DNA of 64,000 nucleotides from Bufo bufo (GCF_905171765.1 NC_053392.1:502120556-502184555), one strand, 5' to 3'. Counted from the stretch's first letter, positions 22,030 to 33,360 are shown. The notes: generated from the letters alone by a model not told the origin. Numbers and translations are program-made.

Positions 22030-22796
22030 CACTGTTTTCTGATGTAGTACAGTATTGTTACAGAATATCACAGATTAGGAACACAATATATGAGGCCCAG
22101 ATTATTAGAATTTTCAATACAGACACTGTTTTTTGATGTAGTACAGTATTGGTTAAAGTACACCACAGATTATGGACACTATATTAGCCCCAGATTATTG
22201 GAATCTGCAATACAGACACTGTTTTCTGATGTAGTACAGTATTGGTTACAGAACACCACAGATTATGAACACTATATTAGGCCCAGATTATTGGAATTTG
22301 CAATACAGACACTGTTTTCAAATGCAGGACAGTATATGTCACAGAAACCCACAGAATATGGACACTATTTTAGGCCCAGATTAGTTAAATTTGCCCTAAA
22401 GAAACAGTTTTCGGATGGCGTACTGTATATGTCACAGAAAGCCACACACTATGGACACTAGATTAGGCCCAGATTAGTTAAAATTGCCTTAAAGAAACAG
22501 TTTTTCGGATGGCGTACTGTATATGTCACAGAAAACAACACACTATCAACATTAGATTAGTCCCAGATTATTTAAATTTACGCTAAATAAACAGTTTTCG
22601 GATGGAGTACTGTATATGTCACGGATGTGTATTACATACACACACTACAGAGACAGTAGATGACGACTGGCCCATGATTATTTAAAATTACGCTAAAGAA
22701 ACAGTTTTCGGATAGAGTATTGTATATGTCACCGATGTGTATTAAACGCACACTATAGTCAATAAATGTGGCGCTGATTATTTGAATTTACGCAAA
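22030..22796. repeat. ~93-bp tandem array upstream of hAT-A, right part
   Basis: Continuation of 13300-14328. The first units are of the GACACTGTTTTCTGATGTAG type. From about 22310 the units change to a subtype with ACAGTTTTCGGATGG and TGTATATGTCAC. Divergence rises toward the right end, where the array meets a hAT-C-like fragment at about 22797. Confidence 0.93.
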
Positions 22797-23095
22797 AAGA
22801 CACAGGCAGTGGAGCATGAGCACAGGAGGTCCCCCCAGTCAGATGTTCATGAGGATGGACGATGGCGTACATAGTCAGCGACCAACCGACTACATAGGAT
22901 GTCTCGACAGTAGTTGAGTTTGTCATCCCTCTCAGCAGGTGTAAAAAAAGGACCCATTTTGGCGCGGTAGCAAGTTTCCTAACATCGTCGAGAGCAAGTC
23001 GTCATCCCTCTGCTGAATGGTGATAATGCGACTGTCACTACACAAGCAATGCAACCTGACTTCGCCTCAACGCAACTGATGGTCCCAACCCCATT
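22797..23095 (-). pseudogene. hAT-C-like transposase fragment
   Basis: About 280 bases similar to 50630-50870 in hAT-C, in the same orientation. Shared blocks include GGATGGACGATGGCG/GATAGACGATGGCG, ACTACATAGGATGTCTC and the stretch around GTCATCCCTCTG. It encodes the region just before the hAT dimerisation domain. Both neighbours are other elements, so this is a stranded piece. Confidence 0.8.
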
Positions 23096-23417
23096 TATAA
23101 GGCAAGAAATCCCACTTATTAAACCTGACAGGGCACACCTGTGAAGTGAAAACCATTTCAGGGGACTACCTCTTGAAGCTTATTTAGAGAATGCCAAGAG
23201 TGTGTAAAGCAGTAATCAAAGCAAAAGGTGGCTACTTTGAAGAACCTAGAATATGACATATTTTCAGTTGTTTCACACTTGTTTGTTATGTATATAATTC
23301 CACATGTGTTAATTCATAGTTTTGATGCCTTCAGTGTGAATCTAAAATTTTCATAGTCATGAAAATAAAGAAAACTCTTTGAATGAGAAGGTGTGTCCAA
23401 ACTTTTGGTCTGTACTG
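23096..23417 (+). mobile_element. Tc1/mariner element 3' end, 5'-truncated (a third family)
   Basis: It ends GTCCAAACTTTTGGTCTG followed by TCTGTACTGTA, with the final TA at 23418-23419. This is a terminal sequence common to vertebrate Tc1-like elements. The last transposase residues are readable across frames (KAVIKAKGGYFEEPRI). Everything 5' of about 23096 is missing. Confidence 0.78.
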
Positions 23418-23419
23418 TA

Positions 23420-23870
23420 TTACACTGTTTATTCATCCCATTTTGAGAATCAAATCAATCATAGAATTCCTTATCTATTACACAAGGTGGGCACCACAAT
23501 AATGGTTTGATTACACAGCTTATTCACCCAAATTTGAGAATAAAGGCATAATAGAATTGCTAATCTATTAAACAGGGTGGGTAAGAGAATAACAGTTAGA
23601 TTACACAGTTTATTCACCCTAATTTGAGAATAAAGTTGTAACAGAATTGCTTGTCTATTAAACAAGGTGGACACCAAAATAGCTAGATTACACAGTTTAT
23701 TCACCCAAATTTGAGAAAGAAGGAGTAATAGAATTGCATATCTATTAAGCAAAGTGGGCACCCAAATAACAGTTAGATTACACAGTTTATTCTCCCCAGT
23801 TTGAATACAAAGGTGTTAGAGAATTGATTATCTATTAACCAAGATGGGCTCCATCCAATTAGATAGCTTT
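23420..23870. repeat. ~90-bp tandem array
   Basis: Five units containing TTACACAGTTTATTCACCC, TTTGAGAATAAAG and CTATTAAACAAGGTGGGC. It sits beside a hAT terminus ending at 24352, repeating the array-plus-terminus layout of the other hAT elements. The minus-strand frame at 23471-23761 is only this repeat read through. Confidence 0.93.
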
Positions 23871-24352
23871 GTGCCCTACACAGGGGATTGATGCAAACTG
23901 CACTGTTTCCTAAGAATCCCTTCAGCTTACAGAGCCTGCACTGTGCTGCAGTCTCCCTATGCTCTTCCTACAGGGTCTGAAAACTCTCACTACGATCTTC
24001 CTACACTGTCCCTTCACTGTCCGTATCCCAGATTATACTATTGAAAGGTCTGTAAAACACTTTCCCTAGCACTTGTCACATCTGTTGCTATCAGTTCACT
24101 GGAAAATGGCAGAGAGCAGGCAGGCTTTTCATAGGGCTGTGACATCACAGGGGCTGGCTATCTGCTGATTGGCTAGCTTGATCCTGATTCGCGGACTTCT
24201 CATTTTCACTTTGTAACATGTGCAGCGGCCATTTTAGAAAAAATCTGATTCGTTACCACGAAGTGCAAGGAAATTTGGATTTGTTACGAATCAAATTTTT
24301 CCTGAAATTTGGATCGAATTCCACTTTGTTAACTTCGATTCGCTCAACACTA
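23871..24352 (-). mobile_element. hAT element terminus and subterminal region
   Basis: The right end reads GATTCGCTCAACACTA (to 24352), the complement of a hAT terminus. The interior shares blocks with the left end of hAT-D at 26920-27200 in opposite orientation, for example GGATCGAATTCCACTT with the GAAGTGGAATTCG there, and GGGCTGTGACATCACAG. It is probably the 5' end of a minus-strand hAT whose array is 23420-23870. Confidence 0.75.
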
Positions 24353-25874
24353 GCAATGTTGTTCGGCTTCAGTGAAACTGATGTTGGAAACCTGTATATG
24401 AAATAATGTTCATAGATGGAGCTTCTTACCTTACAGGCTATAAGCTATAGTTTCTGATTTTATAGTCTGTGTGGGATAAGTTATCCTTTCACACTAATAC
24501 TTGAGAGAAATGAAGTGCATCTTTAAAATATGTGGGCAGGGATATATGAACTGTTATAATGACTTCAATTCTGTAAGTTCTGTATTTGTCTCTTGTACTT
24601 CTCGCTATTCCACCAGTCATGAGAGCTCCACATCAGCATACAAACATTCCTAAAATGTCAAGTAACAGGGCAGAATATCTCTGATAATAAGAAAGTGGAA
24701 ACTGTAAGGCACTTTTGCTTCTGCTATGAATGATGCATGCATGATCCACAGAATGTCTGGAAGTTGTTTACTACATTGGGAATGACAATTGTTTATACAT
24801 GATCGAGGCAGACATGAAGACTGGAAGTGTAAGTTCTCTAGAAGGCATTATGCAGTACCCCGGACCTCAGGGTATCTGCAATATTTTATAAGGTTTTGTT
24901 GTTTTGTATTTTAATATTTTGGCCATGTATTCCAGAAAAATATGAATGGTTACAATGGTTGGCAGGAACAGGGCTAACCAGTCTATTCCTCCACTCGCCA
25001 TAGGTCTGGGCTGTTCGTGCTTTCTGCCAGGAGGGGGAGAAAGCTTCTACTCCTAGGAACCAGATCTAATTCTCCTGTGAGACCAACACTCCAGAGGGAC
25101 CTAACAGAATCAAGAATACTGCCTCCAGAAAGCATCGGTGTGAAAAGACAGCAGAGTGATCAGCAAAATGACAGCATTACAGGTACTGCTGCAAGGTGAG
25201 GGACTACGGCTAAGACACCATCAACTAGCTAACAACTAGGCCAGACAGACATTAAGCCTAAATCACAGTGGACACCTATATCCACAAGTGCATGCAGGTA
25301 CCATTAAATTGCCATCCAATCAGCCACCACATCTCCTCATCTGGTGCCAGAAGCTGCGCTTTGTACTTCATACTGCTGGATGTGCCACAAGTTATATTTT
25401 GCACTATGTAAAGGGAGATTGTTATACGTTTACTTCTGTTCTGATTCTTCAAACTACCTTTGCACTGCACTGATCCCCGGAGAGCAACGGCTGTGACAGA
25501 GCACCTAATCAGGGCTACTACCACTCCCATCCTCTGCACCGACTCCTCAGGGGCTTGCTGCAATACTTGGCTTCTCTGACGTCTAACAACCCACAACTAT
25601 ACACTATCTGTATCAAAATGACTGTTAGGGAAAGGGGGGGCAACTTTAAAATGTATTTTGGCGCCTCTTTGAGCTACACTAATGTAGAATGAAGAATACC
25701 CGCAAAACAACGGAGATGAGCTGAGACTGACAAAGTGTAGACTGCTAGTGGTGCCTGATAAATGATCACACTACACTCTTTATTTTGGGTTCTGCAACAG
25801 GATATACTGTATGTTGAGGCAGGGTCACATTAATGTTGTACTTGGTGGTATCTCTCCTTGCTGAGATGCACACT
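24353..25874. other. No recognisable feature
   Basis: About 1.5 kb of lower-repeat DNA. I find no coding frame with family resemblance, no terminus and no array. It may be one of the few stretches of ordinary intergenic sequence here. Confidence 0.45.
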
Positions 25875-25882
25875 GCCGTGAT

Positions 25883-26240
25883 TAGGGATGAGTGAATCGA
25901 CTTCGGATGAAACATAGATTAGCATAAAACTTAATTTGAATACTGTAAGGAGCGAGCGCTACATACAGTATTAGAATGTATTGGCTCCTATCCTTCAAAG
26001 TTATTACTTCACGAAGTCTCGCGAGACTTCGGGTAATAACTTCATAAATTGATTTCTACTGTAAAAAAACATTTCCTGAACTCGGGTTCGGTTCCAAGGT
26101 ACCATCAAGTTATAACTTCGGCTCATAGGAGCCAATACATTCTAATACTGTACGGAGCTCTTGCTCCGTACAGTATTCAAACAAAGTTTTTTGCGAATCT
26201 ACTTCGGATGTTTCATCCGAAGTCGATTCACTCATCCCTA
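25883..26240. mobile_element. Foldback hAT MITE with perfect 8-bp target duplication
   Basis: A 358-bp element flanked by GCCGTGAT (25875-25882 and 26241-26248). Its inverted termini start TAGGGATGAGTGAATCGA and run for over 30 bp. Almost the whole element is palindromic, with a central TCTCGCGAGA, so it could fold into one long hairpin. Confidence 0.95.
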
Positions 26241-26284
26241 GCCGTGATATTTCATTCCAAGCTCTTTCAATTTAAACTCATAGT

Positions 26285-26560
26285 TCAGCCAAGATGGTTT
26301 TTGACTCATTTAGGGAACATAGTGTTCCAAGATAAAGCTCACCCCCACACTATCCACGCTGCACAATGTAATCTATAGGGTATCCAGAAGCTCCCCTTGC
26401 AAGCTTGATCACCAGATCTCTCCTCCAACAAAAACGTCTGGAAATGGGTGGAGTGACGGATCTCCCATGCACAGCAATCAACAAACAGCTTCAACCAAAT
26501 TGAGAGAGCAGGAATGATGTCCACATCCTAAATGTTCCTAAACAAATTAGCTGCATTGGG
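26285..26560 (+). pseudogene. Tc1/mariner transposase C-terminal relic
   Basis: The translation contains VFQDKAHPHT, a decayed QDNARPH motif with the second catalytic Asp. After stops, LSSNKNVWKWVE is a decayed SPIEHVWD motif in which the catalytic Glu is lost. No termini are visible. The family differs from both Tc1 groups elsewhere in the window. Confidence 0.72.
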
Positions 26561-26911
26561 ACTTGAGTTTAAAACACCTCTATAATATATTTTGTCCTCA
26601 CTTTTGTTAAGATTACATTGTGAATGTGTCCTAGTGCAAAATCTGTGTCATTCATAAGGTTGGTGTTTTCTTTTTTGACAGATGGGCTCTTGGGCCTGGA
26701 TGCGACTGCATCCTCTGCATCCCCCTATATCTATGCCCCTGCTCTGGTTTCTTCCTATTTTCAAAAGCATACTGATAAGACAGATGGCTTAGTATGTTTT
26801 TGACTATAGTATATTGTATGTGTCTGAAATAGGAAATTTTGATTTTGAGCCCCATAGGAAATTGTGATGAATGCAAGTGAGTAGCATCTGTGCACAGCAC
26901 TGCAAAATATG
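26561..26911. other. No recognisable feature
   Basis: About 350 bases between the Tc1 relic and the candidate hAT-D left end. Nothing is recognised. Confidence 0.5.
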
Positions 26912-27153
26912 TTCACAAGTAGAGATGAGCGAATCGAAGCTGACGAAGTGGAATTCGTTCTGAATTTCAGGAAAAATTTGATTCGCACCGAATGCGAATT
27001 TCCTCACACTTCGTCATAACGAAACACATTTTTCCTAAAATGGCTGTTGCACGTCTGAGGACATAGAGAAAGTAACTGTGGGAAGGCAGGATCACCCATA
27101 ATGCCATGCATGCAGCCAATCAGCAGCCAGCCAGCCCTGTGATGTCACAGCCC

Positions 27154-27160
27154 TATAAAG
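27154..27160 (+). promoter_or_regulatory. Possible TATA box of hAT-D
   Basis: TATAAAG about 235 bp inside the left terminus, on the transposase sense strand, preceded by a CRE-like TGATGTCA. hAT-B has TATATAAG at a comparable distance from its 5' terminus. Confidence 0.42.
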
Positions 27161-27201
27161 AGTGGCAGCCATCTTAGATTCTGCCATTTACCCGCAGGGG
27201 A

Positions 27202-27484
27202 AGCGGCTGCTTTGGGGCCCTGACCCAGAAGGGGGCCATCCAGGAGGAGGAGGACTAAGACTTTTTCAGGGCCCCCTCAACAGTATTACACAATGAAATT
27301 ATATACAGTGGCAGTATAGACGGATGGAACAGCTGCCGGCCCTGGTCTGAGAGAGCGATCTTTACTAGCCACAGAAATGGGGGCAGAATGAAAGGAAAGG
27401 GTTGCGAAAAAATTACTGGGGGAGGGGGGGCCCCATTAAAAAATTTCCTGTGGGGCCCAGTCATTTCTAGCTACGCCACTGCAG
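27202..27484. mobile_element. hAT-like MITE fragment ending TAGCTACGCCACTG
   Basis: The right end reads TAGCTACGCCACTG, close to the terminus of the MITE at 37594-37887. GCAGGGG occurs on both sides (27195-27201 and 27484-27490). The matching left terminus CAGTGGCGTAGCTA is missing, so the copy is probably 5'-truncated. Confidence 0.55.
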
Positions 27485-27525
27485 GGGTTTTACAAGGTAA
27501 TATTTAAACGTTTTATTTTCCCTAG

Positions 27526-27691
27526 TGTGGTGCAGTTATATGTTCTAAAGCATTTTTTGGCTTGTGTTAGTGGGAAAAAAGGGCTTATTAGCCATTGTGT
27601 GGTGAAGTGCCAAAATTACAGCCCTTTTTGTTGTGTATTAGTGGCAAAAGTAAAATATATTTGCCGCTCAGCGGTGCAGTTATCTGTTTAA
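27526..27691. repeat. hAT-D array 1, left part
   Basis: Units with GTGCAGTTATNTGTTNNAAGC, TGTATTAGTGG and ATATATTTGCCGCTCAGCGG. It is interrupted by the TTAA element and resumes at 28901. Confidence 0.85.
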
Positions 27692-28900
27692 ACCCTTTGA
27701 CTACCAGAGTTTTTTTTTCATTTTTGCGTTTTCATTTTTCTTCCCTATTTTCTATGAGCCATAACTTTTTTATATTTCCGGGTCACATATTTGTATGAGG
27801 GCTTATTTTATGCGGGACAAGTTGTACCTTCTAATGCCACCATTAATTATGGCAAAAAATGTAGTGGAAAGCGGGAAAAAAAATCCAAATGGGGTGGATT
27901 TGGAAGAAAAACGCGATCCCTCCACCGTTTTACGGGTTTTATTCCAACGGCGTTTCGTTTATGGCAAAGCTGACACATGCCCTTCATTCTCTCGGTAAGT
28001 ACGATTACAATGATACCCCATATGTATAGATTCTTTATGTCTAAATAGTGTAAAATTAAATTAAAACTTTGAGAACTTTTTTTTTTTAAATCACCATATT
28101 CTGACCCCCATAACTTTTGTATACTAATGTCTACTGAGCTGTTTAGGGAACTCATTTTTTGAGGAACAATTTATACCATTTTGGAGTATGTGTGACTTTT
28201 TAATCATTTTTTGGGGTAAGAGAAGCAATGAAAAAATTGCAAATTGGCCATTTTGACCCTTTTTTCCATTACGCTATTCACCGTATTGGAATTTATTTTT
28301 ATATTTTAATAGTATGGGCATTTTCGATCATGGTGATACCCATGATTTTTATATTTATTGTTATTTAGGTATTTTTTCTTTAATTATACGGAAAGGGGGG
28401 GATTTAGACCTTTATATATGTTTTATTTTTTATATATATTATTAATAAAAAAAAATTTTTTATCATTATGTGCCTCATGTATGAGCTTATTACATTTTAT
28501 TTTTTATTTTTAATTTTGGCCTATCAGAAATTTTTTATTAGCTTATTTTGCTTAATTTTGCTAATTTCTTATCCTGGCCTGTCATCTGCTGGCCAAAATA
28601 AGAATTGCAGCTTGAATACTGTTAGCCTCATCAGTAAGGCTTACAGTATTCAGCGCAACTGCCTATGCCTGGATTGGACACACGGGGCATCGATAGGATT
28701 TTGTGCATTTAGTTGCCGTGATCTCACTTGATCACGGCATCTAAAGCATTTAATTACCGCGATCTGCATTATTGCCAGTCACGGTAATTAGCCACAGGTC
28801 TCTGCTGTATGAAATAGCAGAGATCTGCTGGCTATGACGCCCGCTGCACTTTTACACATCGCACCAGCGCCGTACATGTACGGCGCTAGTAGCAAAAGGG
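27692..28900. mobile_element. TTAA-flanked element inside hAT-D array 1
   Basis: TTAA at 27688-27691 and 28901-28904. Termini ACCCTTTGACTACC and the complement of CCCTTTTGCTACTAG. The array reads cleanly across the insertion (CTG TTTAA then TTAAAGCC), matching an uninterrupted neighbouring unit near 28985. About 1.2 kb, AT-rich, no transposase; a class of repeat distinct from the 3508 and 46081 copies. Confidence 0.87.
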
Positions 28901-29800
28901 TTAAAGCCTTTTTTTGCGTGTATTAGTGGAAAAATGAAAAATATATTTGCCGCTCAGAGGTGCATTTACGTTTGCATTTATCTGTTTAAAGCCGTTTTTT
29001 GCATGCATTAGTGGAAAAAGGAAATATATAGTTGCCTCTCAGCGGTGCAGTTATATATTCTAAATCCCAGTTTGCCGTGTATTACTGGCGAAATAAAAAT
29101 ATATTTGCCGTCCAGCATTGCACTTATCTGTTGAAAAGCCTGTTGTGTTCTGTAAAAGTTTTAAAAAAACTAGGGCCTAATTGCCCTTGTGCACTGCAGT
29201 GCTATACTCTAACACCCAGTTTGCCGTGTATTATTCGCAAAATAAAAATATATTCGCCACCCAGTGTTGCACTTATTTGTCTTCTGTGTGAAAGTAGAAA
29301 CAAATTAGGGCCTAATTGCCCTTGTGCTGTGCAGTGCTAAACTCTAAAGCCCAGTTTGCCGTGTATTAGTGGCGAAATAAAAATATATTCACCGATTATC
29401 GTTGCACTTATCTTATCTGTTAAAAAGCCTTCTGAGTAAAAGTAGAAAAAAATTAGGGCCTAATTGCCGTTCTGCGGTGCAGTGATATATTCTAAAGCCC
29501 AGTTTTCCGTGTATTACTGGCGAAATAAAAATATATTTGCCGTCCAGCGTTGCACTAATCTGTAAAAAACCTTTTATGTTGTGCAAAAGTAGAAAAAAAT
29601 TAGGGCCTAATTGCCGTTAAGCGGTGCAGTGGTATATTCTAAAGCCCAGTTTTCCGTGTATTACTAGCGAAATAAAAATATATTTGCCGTCCAGCGTTGC
29701 ACTAATCTGTTAAAAAGCCTTTTATGCTGTGCAAAAGTAGAAAAAAATTAGGGCCTAATTGCCGTTCAGCGGTACAGTTTAATGTGGTGAAGCCCTTTTC
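28901..29800. repeat. hAT-D array 1, right part
   Basis: Continuation with units of about 70-115 bp that contain AGTTTGCCGTGTATTA, AAATAAAAATATATTTGCCG and, in later units, TTAGGGCCTAATTGCC. Unit length grows along the array by inclusion of this last block. Similar GCGGCAAATATATTTTTTC blocks occur inverted in the hAT-C array (52745-53146). Confidence 0.92.
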
Positions 29801-30390
29801 GCGGGATGGACTGAATTATGTAGTGGTGACATTTTTTATGTGAAACAGGTTTTTCTTTGGAAAATTGATTGGTGTTAGTAAACTTTCTTCTGTATGAACC
29901 GAATTCAATTATCCTTTCATTGGTACATTTTTTTATTTCTACCATGTTTTCTTTGGGAAAATTGATTGGTAATTGTACACCTCCTTTTGTGGTATGGACC
30001 GAATTACATAGTGGTGTAGTTTTTTATGTGAAGCAGGCTTTTTTTGGGAAAATTGATGGGTGATAGTAGACTTTCTTCTGTATTAACCGATTTCCATTAT
30101 CCTTTCATTGTTTTTTTTTATTTATTACAACCATGTTTTCTTTGGGAAAATTGATTGGTGATTGTATACCTCCTTTTGCATATGGACCGAATTATGTAGT
30201 GGTGAAATTTTTTATGTGAAACACTCTTTTTTTGGGAAAATTGATTGGTGATAGTAGACTTTCTTCTGTATGAACCAAATTCGATTATCCTTTCATTGGT
30301 GAAATTTTTTATTTCAACCAAGTTTTCTTCGGGAAAATTTATGGGTGATTGTACACCTCCTTTTGCTGTATGGACCGAATTACGTCGTCG
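29800..30390. repeat. hAT-D array 2, ~190-bp higher-order units
   Basis: Three units, each alternating GGGAAAATTGATTGGTGATAG with TTCTTCTGTATGAACCGA and then ACACCTCCTTTTG with GTATGGACCGAATTA. It passes directly into the STK31-like fragment. Confidence 0.9.
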
Positions 30391-30895
30391 TGGGTCCTGC
30401 AGTAAACATAATGAAGACGCTGATGACAACACACCAACAGACTTTGCCTTTACCATCTATTCACAATTAAATCAAGCAGCTTCACTAAGTTGAAAACATT
30501 TATGTGTTTTTGTCTGCATTCGATCTCCACAGCACACAAGACATGACAGAAGATCCTCTGCTTGGAGTCCAAGTCCAGTTTCTTAAGATCAGGAGTTCCA
30601 TCAGAATTGTGCCTAACAATCTTGCTCCCTGTGCAAAGCCATAACAAAAGGACTCCGTAGGCATACACATCAGTGGAAGCTGAAGCTGGTTGCCCCAATT
30701 TTCATTCAGGAGCAGTAAACAGCGAGAAGCAATAGAGGTGGCTGAACTCCGCTGCTCTGTATCTCTTGTGAAGTCAATGTCTCCACAAATGCCCCTCTCG
30801 CGATTTACAGCAAATACATTATTTTCATGTAGAGATCCAAGAATTATGTTGGAGGCATGTAGTGCATGCAAGCCATGTGCGACCCCACTCAATTA
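30391..30895 (-). pseudogene. STK31-like kinase-domain fragment captured in hAT-D
   Basis: Minus-strand translation from 30892 reads GLHALHASNIILGSLHENN, then RGICGDIDFTRDTEQRS, and in another frame TAPE, MGQPASASTDVYAYGVLLLWL and DGTPDLKKLDLDSKQR (30450-30698). This is a protein-kinase fold from the catalytic loop to the C-lobe, with LGSLHENN where active kinases have HRDLKxxN and GDIDFT in place of DFG. These substitutions and the wording resemble STK31, a germ-cell Tudor/kinase protein. It has one frameshift near 30720 and a stop before MGQ. No introns are visible in the ~500 bp. Assignment is from memory of the family; a kinase origin is firm. Confidence 0.62.
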
Positions 30896-32400
30896 AGGGC
30901 CTACTTGCCATTCAGCGGTGCAGTTATATGTGGTAAAGCCCTATTTGCAATGACATTTTTATATGACACTGGCTTTTTTTCAGAAAATGTATGGGTGAAT
31001 GTACACTTCCTTTCGCGGTATGGACTGACTTACTTAGTGGTGAAATTCTTTATGTGACATTGGCTTTTTTTCGGAAAATGTATGGGTGAATGTACACCTC
31101 CTTTTCTGGTATGGACCGACTTACTTAGTGGTGAAATTCTTTATGTGACAATGGCTTTTTTTGGGAAAATGTATGGGTGAATGTACACCTCCTTTTACGG
31201 TATGGACCGACTTACTTAGTGCTGAAATTCCTTATGTGACAGTGGCTTTTTTTCGGAAAATGTATGGGTGAATGTACACCTCCTTTTGCGGTATGGACCG
31301 ACTTACTTAGTAGTGAAATTCTTTATATGACACTGGCTTTTTTTCGGAAAATGTATGGGTGAATGTGCACCTCCTTTTGCAGTATGGACCGACTTACTTA
31401 GTGGTGAAATTCTTTATGTGACATTGGCTTTTTTTTGGAAAATGTATGGGTGACTGTACACATCCTTTTGCGGTATGGACCGATTTACTTAGTGCTGAAA
31501 TTCTTTATGTGACAGTGGCTTTTTTTCGGAAAATGTATGGGTGAATGTACACCTCCTTTTGCGGTATGGACCGACTTACTTAGTAGTGAAATTCTTTATA
31601 TGACACTGGCTTTTTTTCGGAAAATGTATGGATGAATGTGCACCTCCTTTTGCAGTATGGACCGACTTACTTAGTGGTGAAATTCTTTATGTGACATTGG
31701 CTTTTTTTTGGAAAATGTATGGGTGACTGTACACATCCTTTTGCGGTATGGACCGATTTACTTAGTGCTGAAATTCTTTATGTGACAGTGGCTTTTTTTC
31801 GGAAAATGTATGGGTAATTATACACATCCTTTTGCGGTATGGACCAACATACTTAGTGGTGAAATTCTTTATGGGACACTGGCTTTTTTTCGGAAAATGT
31901 ATGGGTGAATGTACACATCATTTTGCAGTATGGACTGACGTACTTAGTGGTGAAATTCTTTGTGACACTGGCTTTTTTTTGGAAAATGTGTGGGTGAATG
32001 TACACCTCCTTTTGCGGTATGGAACGGCTTACTTAGTGGTGAAATTCTTTATGTGACACTGGCATTTTTTCGGAAAATGTATGGGTGAATGTACACATCA
32101 TTTTGCGGTATGGACCGACGTACTTAGTGGTGAAATTCTTTGTGACACTAGCTTTTTTTGGGAAAATGTGTGGGTGAATGTACACCTCCTTTTGTGGTAT
32201 GGAACAGCTTACTTAGTGGTGAAATTCTTTATGTGACACTGGCTTTTTTCCAGAAAATGTATGGGTGAATGCACACTTTCTTTTGCGGTACGGGACTAAT
32301 TACGTAGTGGTGAAATTTGTTATGTGAAACTGGCTCTTTTTGGGAAAATTGATGGGTGACTGTACACCTCTTTTTTGCTGAATTACACAGTGTTGAAATT
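30896..32400. repeat. hAT-D array 3, ~91-bp units
   Basis: About 16 units with GGAAAATGTATGGGTGAATG, TACACCTCCTTTTGCGGTA and GACCGACTTACTTAGTGG. A three-unit block near 31200-31480 is repeated at 31480-31760, showing higher-order duplication. Later units have small deletions. Confidence 0.96.
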
Positions 32401-32414
32401 TTAAATTTCAAAGT

Positions 32415-32551
32415 AAATTCCGCTGCTCTGTATCTTTTGTGAAGTCAATGTCTCCAAATATGCCCCTCTCGCGATTTACACCAATACATTATTTTCATGT
32501 AGAGATCCAAGAATTATGTTGAAGGCATGTAGTGTATGCAAGCCATGTGTG
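32415..32551 (-). pseudogene. Second, shorter STK31-like fragment
   Basis: About 135 bases matching 30745-30885 (blocks CGCTGCTCTGTATC, AGTCAATGTCTCC, CCCTCTCGCGATTTACA, ATGTAGAGATCCAAGAATTA) in the same orientation, with small indels. Its right edge runs straight into hAT transposase coding sequence at about 32552, whereas the first copy runs into array 3. The pair implies duplication inside the element. Confidence 0.82.
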
Positions 32552-33345
32552 ACCCCTCTCATCACTCTCACGCTGTTCTACACCTGGTTTGCCTGGGCGA
32601 ACTGAGTCACACAGGGGAGGAACTCCTCTGTGTCCTTTATCAAGAAATCGAATCCTGGTTTTCTTTGCAACAACTCAAAATCGGAACTATGGTGACCGAC
32701 AACCGGAAGAACATGGTGTTGGCGCTGCGTCAAGGAGGGCTGAGCCATGTGCCCTGCATGGCACACATGTTCAATCTGGTTGTAAAGAGGTTCCTGAAGT
32801 CTTCCACCTAAAGACATCCTAAAAATGGCCAGGAAACTTTGCATGCACTTCAGCCACTCTTACACCGCAAAGCAGACCCCCCTTGAGCTGCAGCGGCAGA
32901 ACAGCGCCCCCCAACATAGGCTGATATGCAACGTTTCCAACCATTGGAATTCCACCCTCCATATGTTGGACCAACTGTACAAACAGAGAAAGGCCATCAA
33001 TGATTTCTTGCTGATTCAAGCGGACAGGAGTACTCCCCTGTGTAACTTCGATGTCAGCCAGTGGCAGCTCATGCGTGACACCTGCCGTTTGCTCAGGCCC
33101 TTTGAGGAGGCCACATTATTTGTCAGTCGCCACGACTACGGGATGAAAAATGTCATTCCACTGCTTTATGTCCTGGAACAGATGCTGGTAAATCTGGCTG
33201 GTCAGGGGACTGGAGATATGGCGCCTAGAAAGATGGAGGCAGAGTTTGATATGTTTGTCTGTCAATATCTCTGTCCACAGTCAGTGAACGGGAACATCAT
33301 TTATTGCAAGGATATGCAAACACCAAGCGATGGGGTGTTAACCAA
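32552..33345 (+). pseudogene. hAT-D transposase core fragment
   Basis: A central hAT transposase segment, closely similar to hAT-C. It includes SHAVLHLVCLGE, the segment VTDNRKNMVLAL, CMAHMFNLVVKRFLK (32536-32811), then after a stop and frame change HRLICNVSNHWNSTLHMLDQL and NFDVSQWQLMRDTCRLLRPF (32825-33240). The N-terminal BED region and the C-terminal dimerisation domain are missing: the left side is replaced by STK31-like sequence and the right by the CENPL-like retropseudogene. Confidence 0.9.
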
Positions 33346-33360
33346 CAGAAGTAGGTCATC

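Noticed and set aside
22660..22667. ATGACGAC matches the 8 bases left of the hAT-A terminus and could be its target duplication.
   Set aside because: There is no inverted hAT terminus next to it; one chance 8-mer in this distance is unremarkable.
25017..25596. Small open frames suggesting host exons in the 24353-25874 stretch.
   Set aside because: They are 60-106 aa, overlap antisense frames and show no family signal or convincing splice sites.
30118..30456. Minus-strand 112-aa frame next to the STK31-like fragment.
   Set aside because: Its residues repeat (TITNQFSQKK...) and follow the ~190-bp array units.
13300..32400. Regular direct repeats that might suggest a CRISPR-like array.
   Set aside because: Units are contiguous and 50-190 bp long without unique spacers; this is minisatellite structure in a eukaryotic genome.
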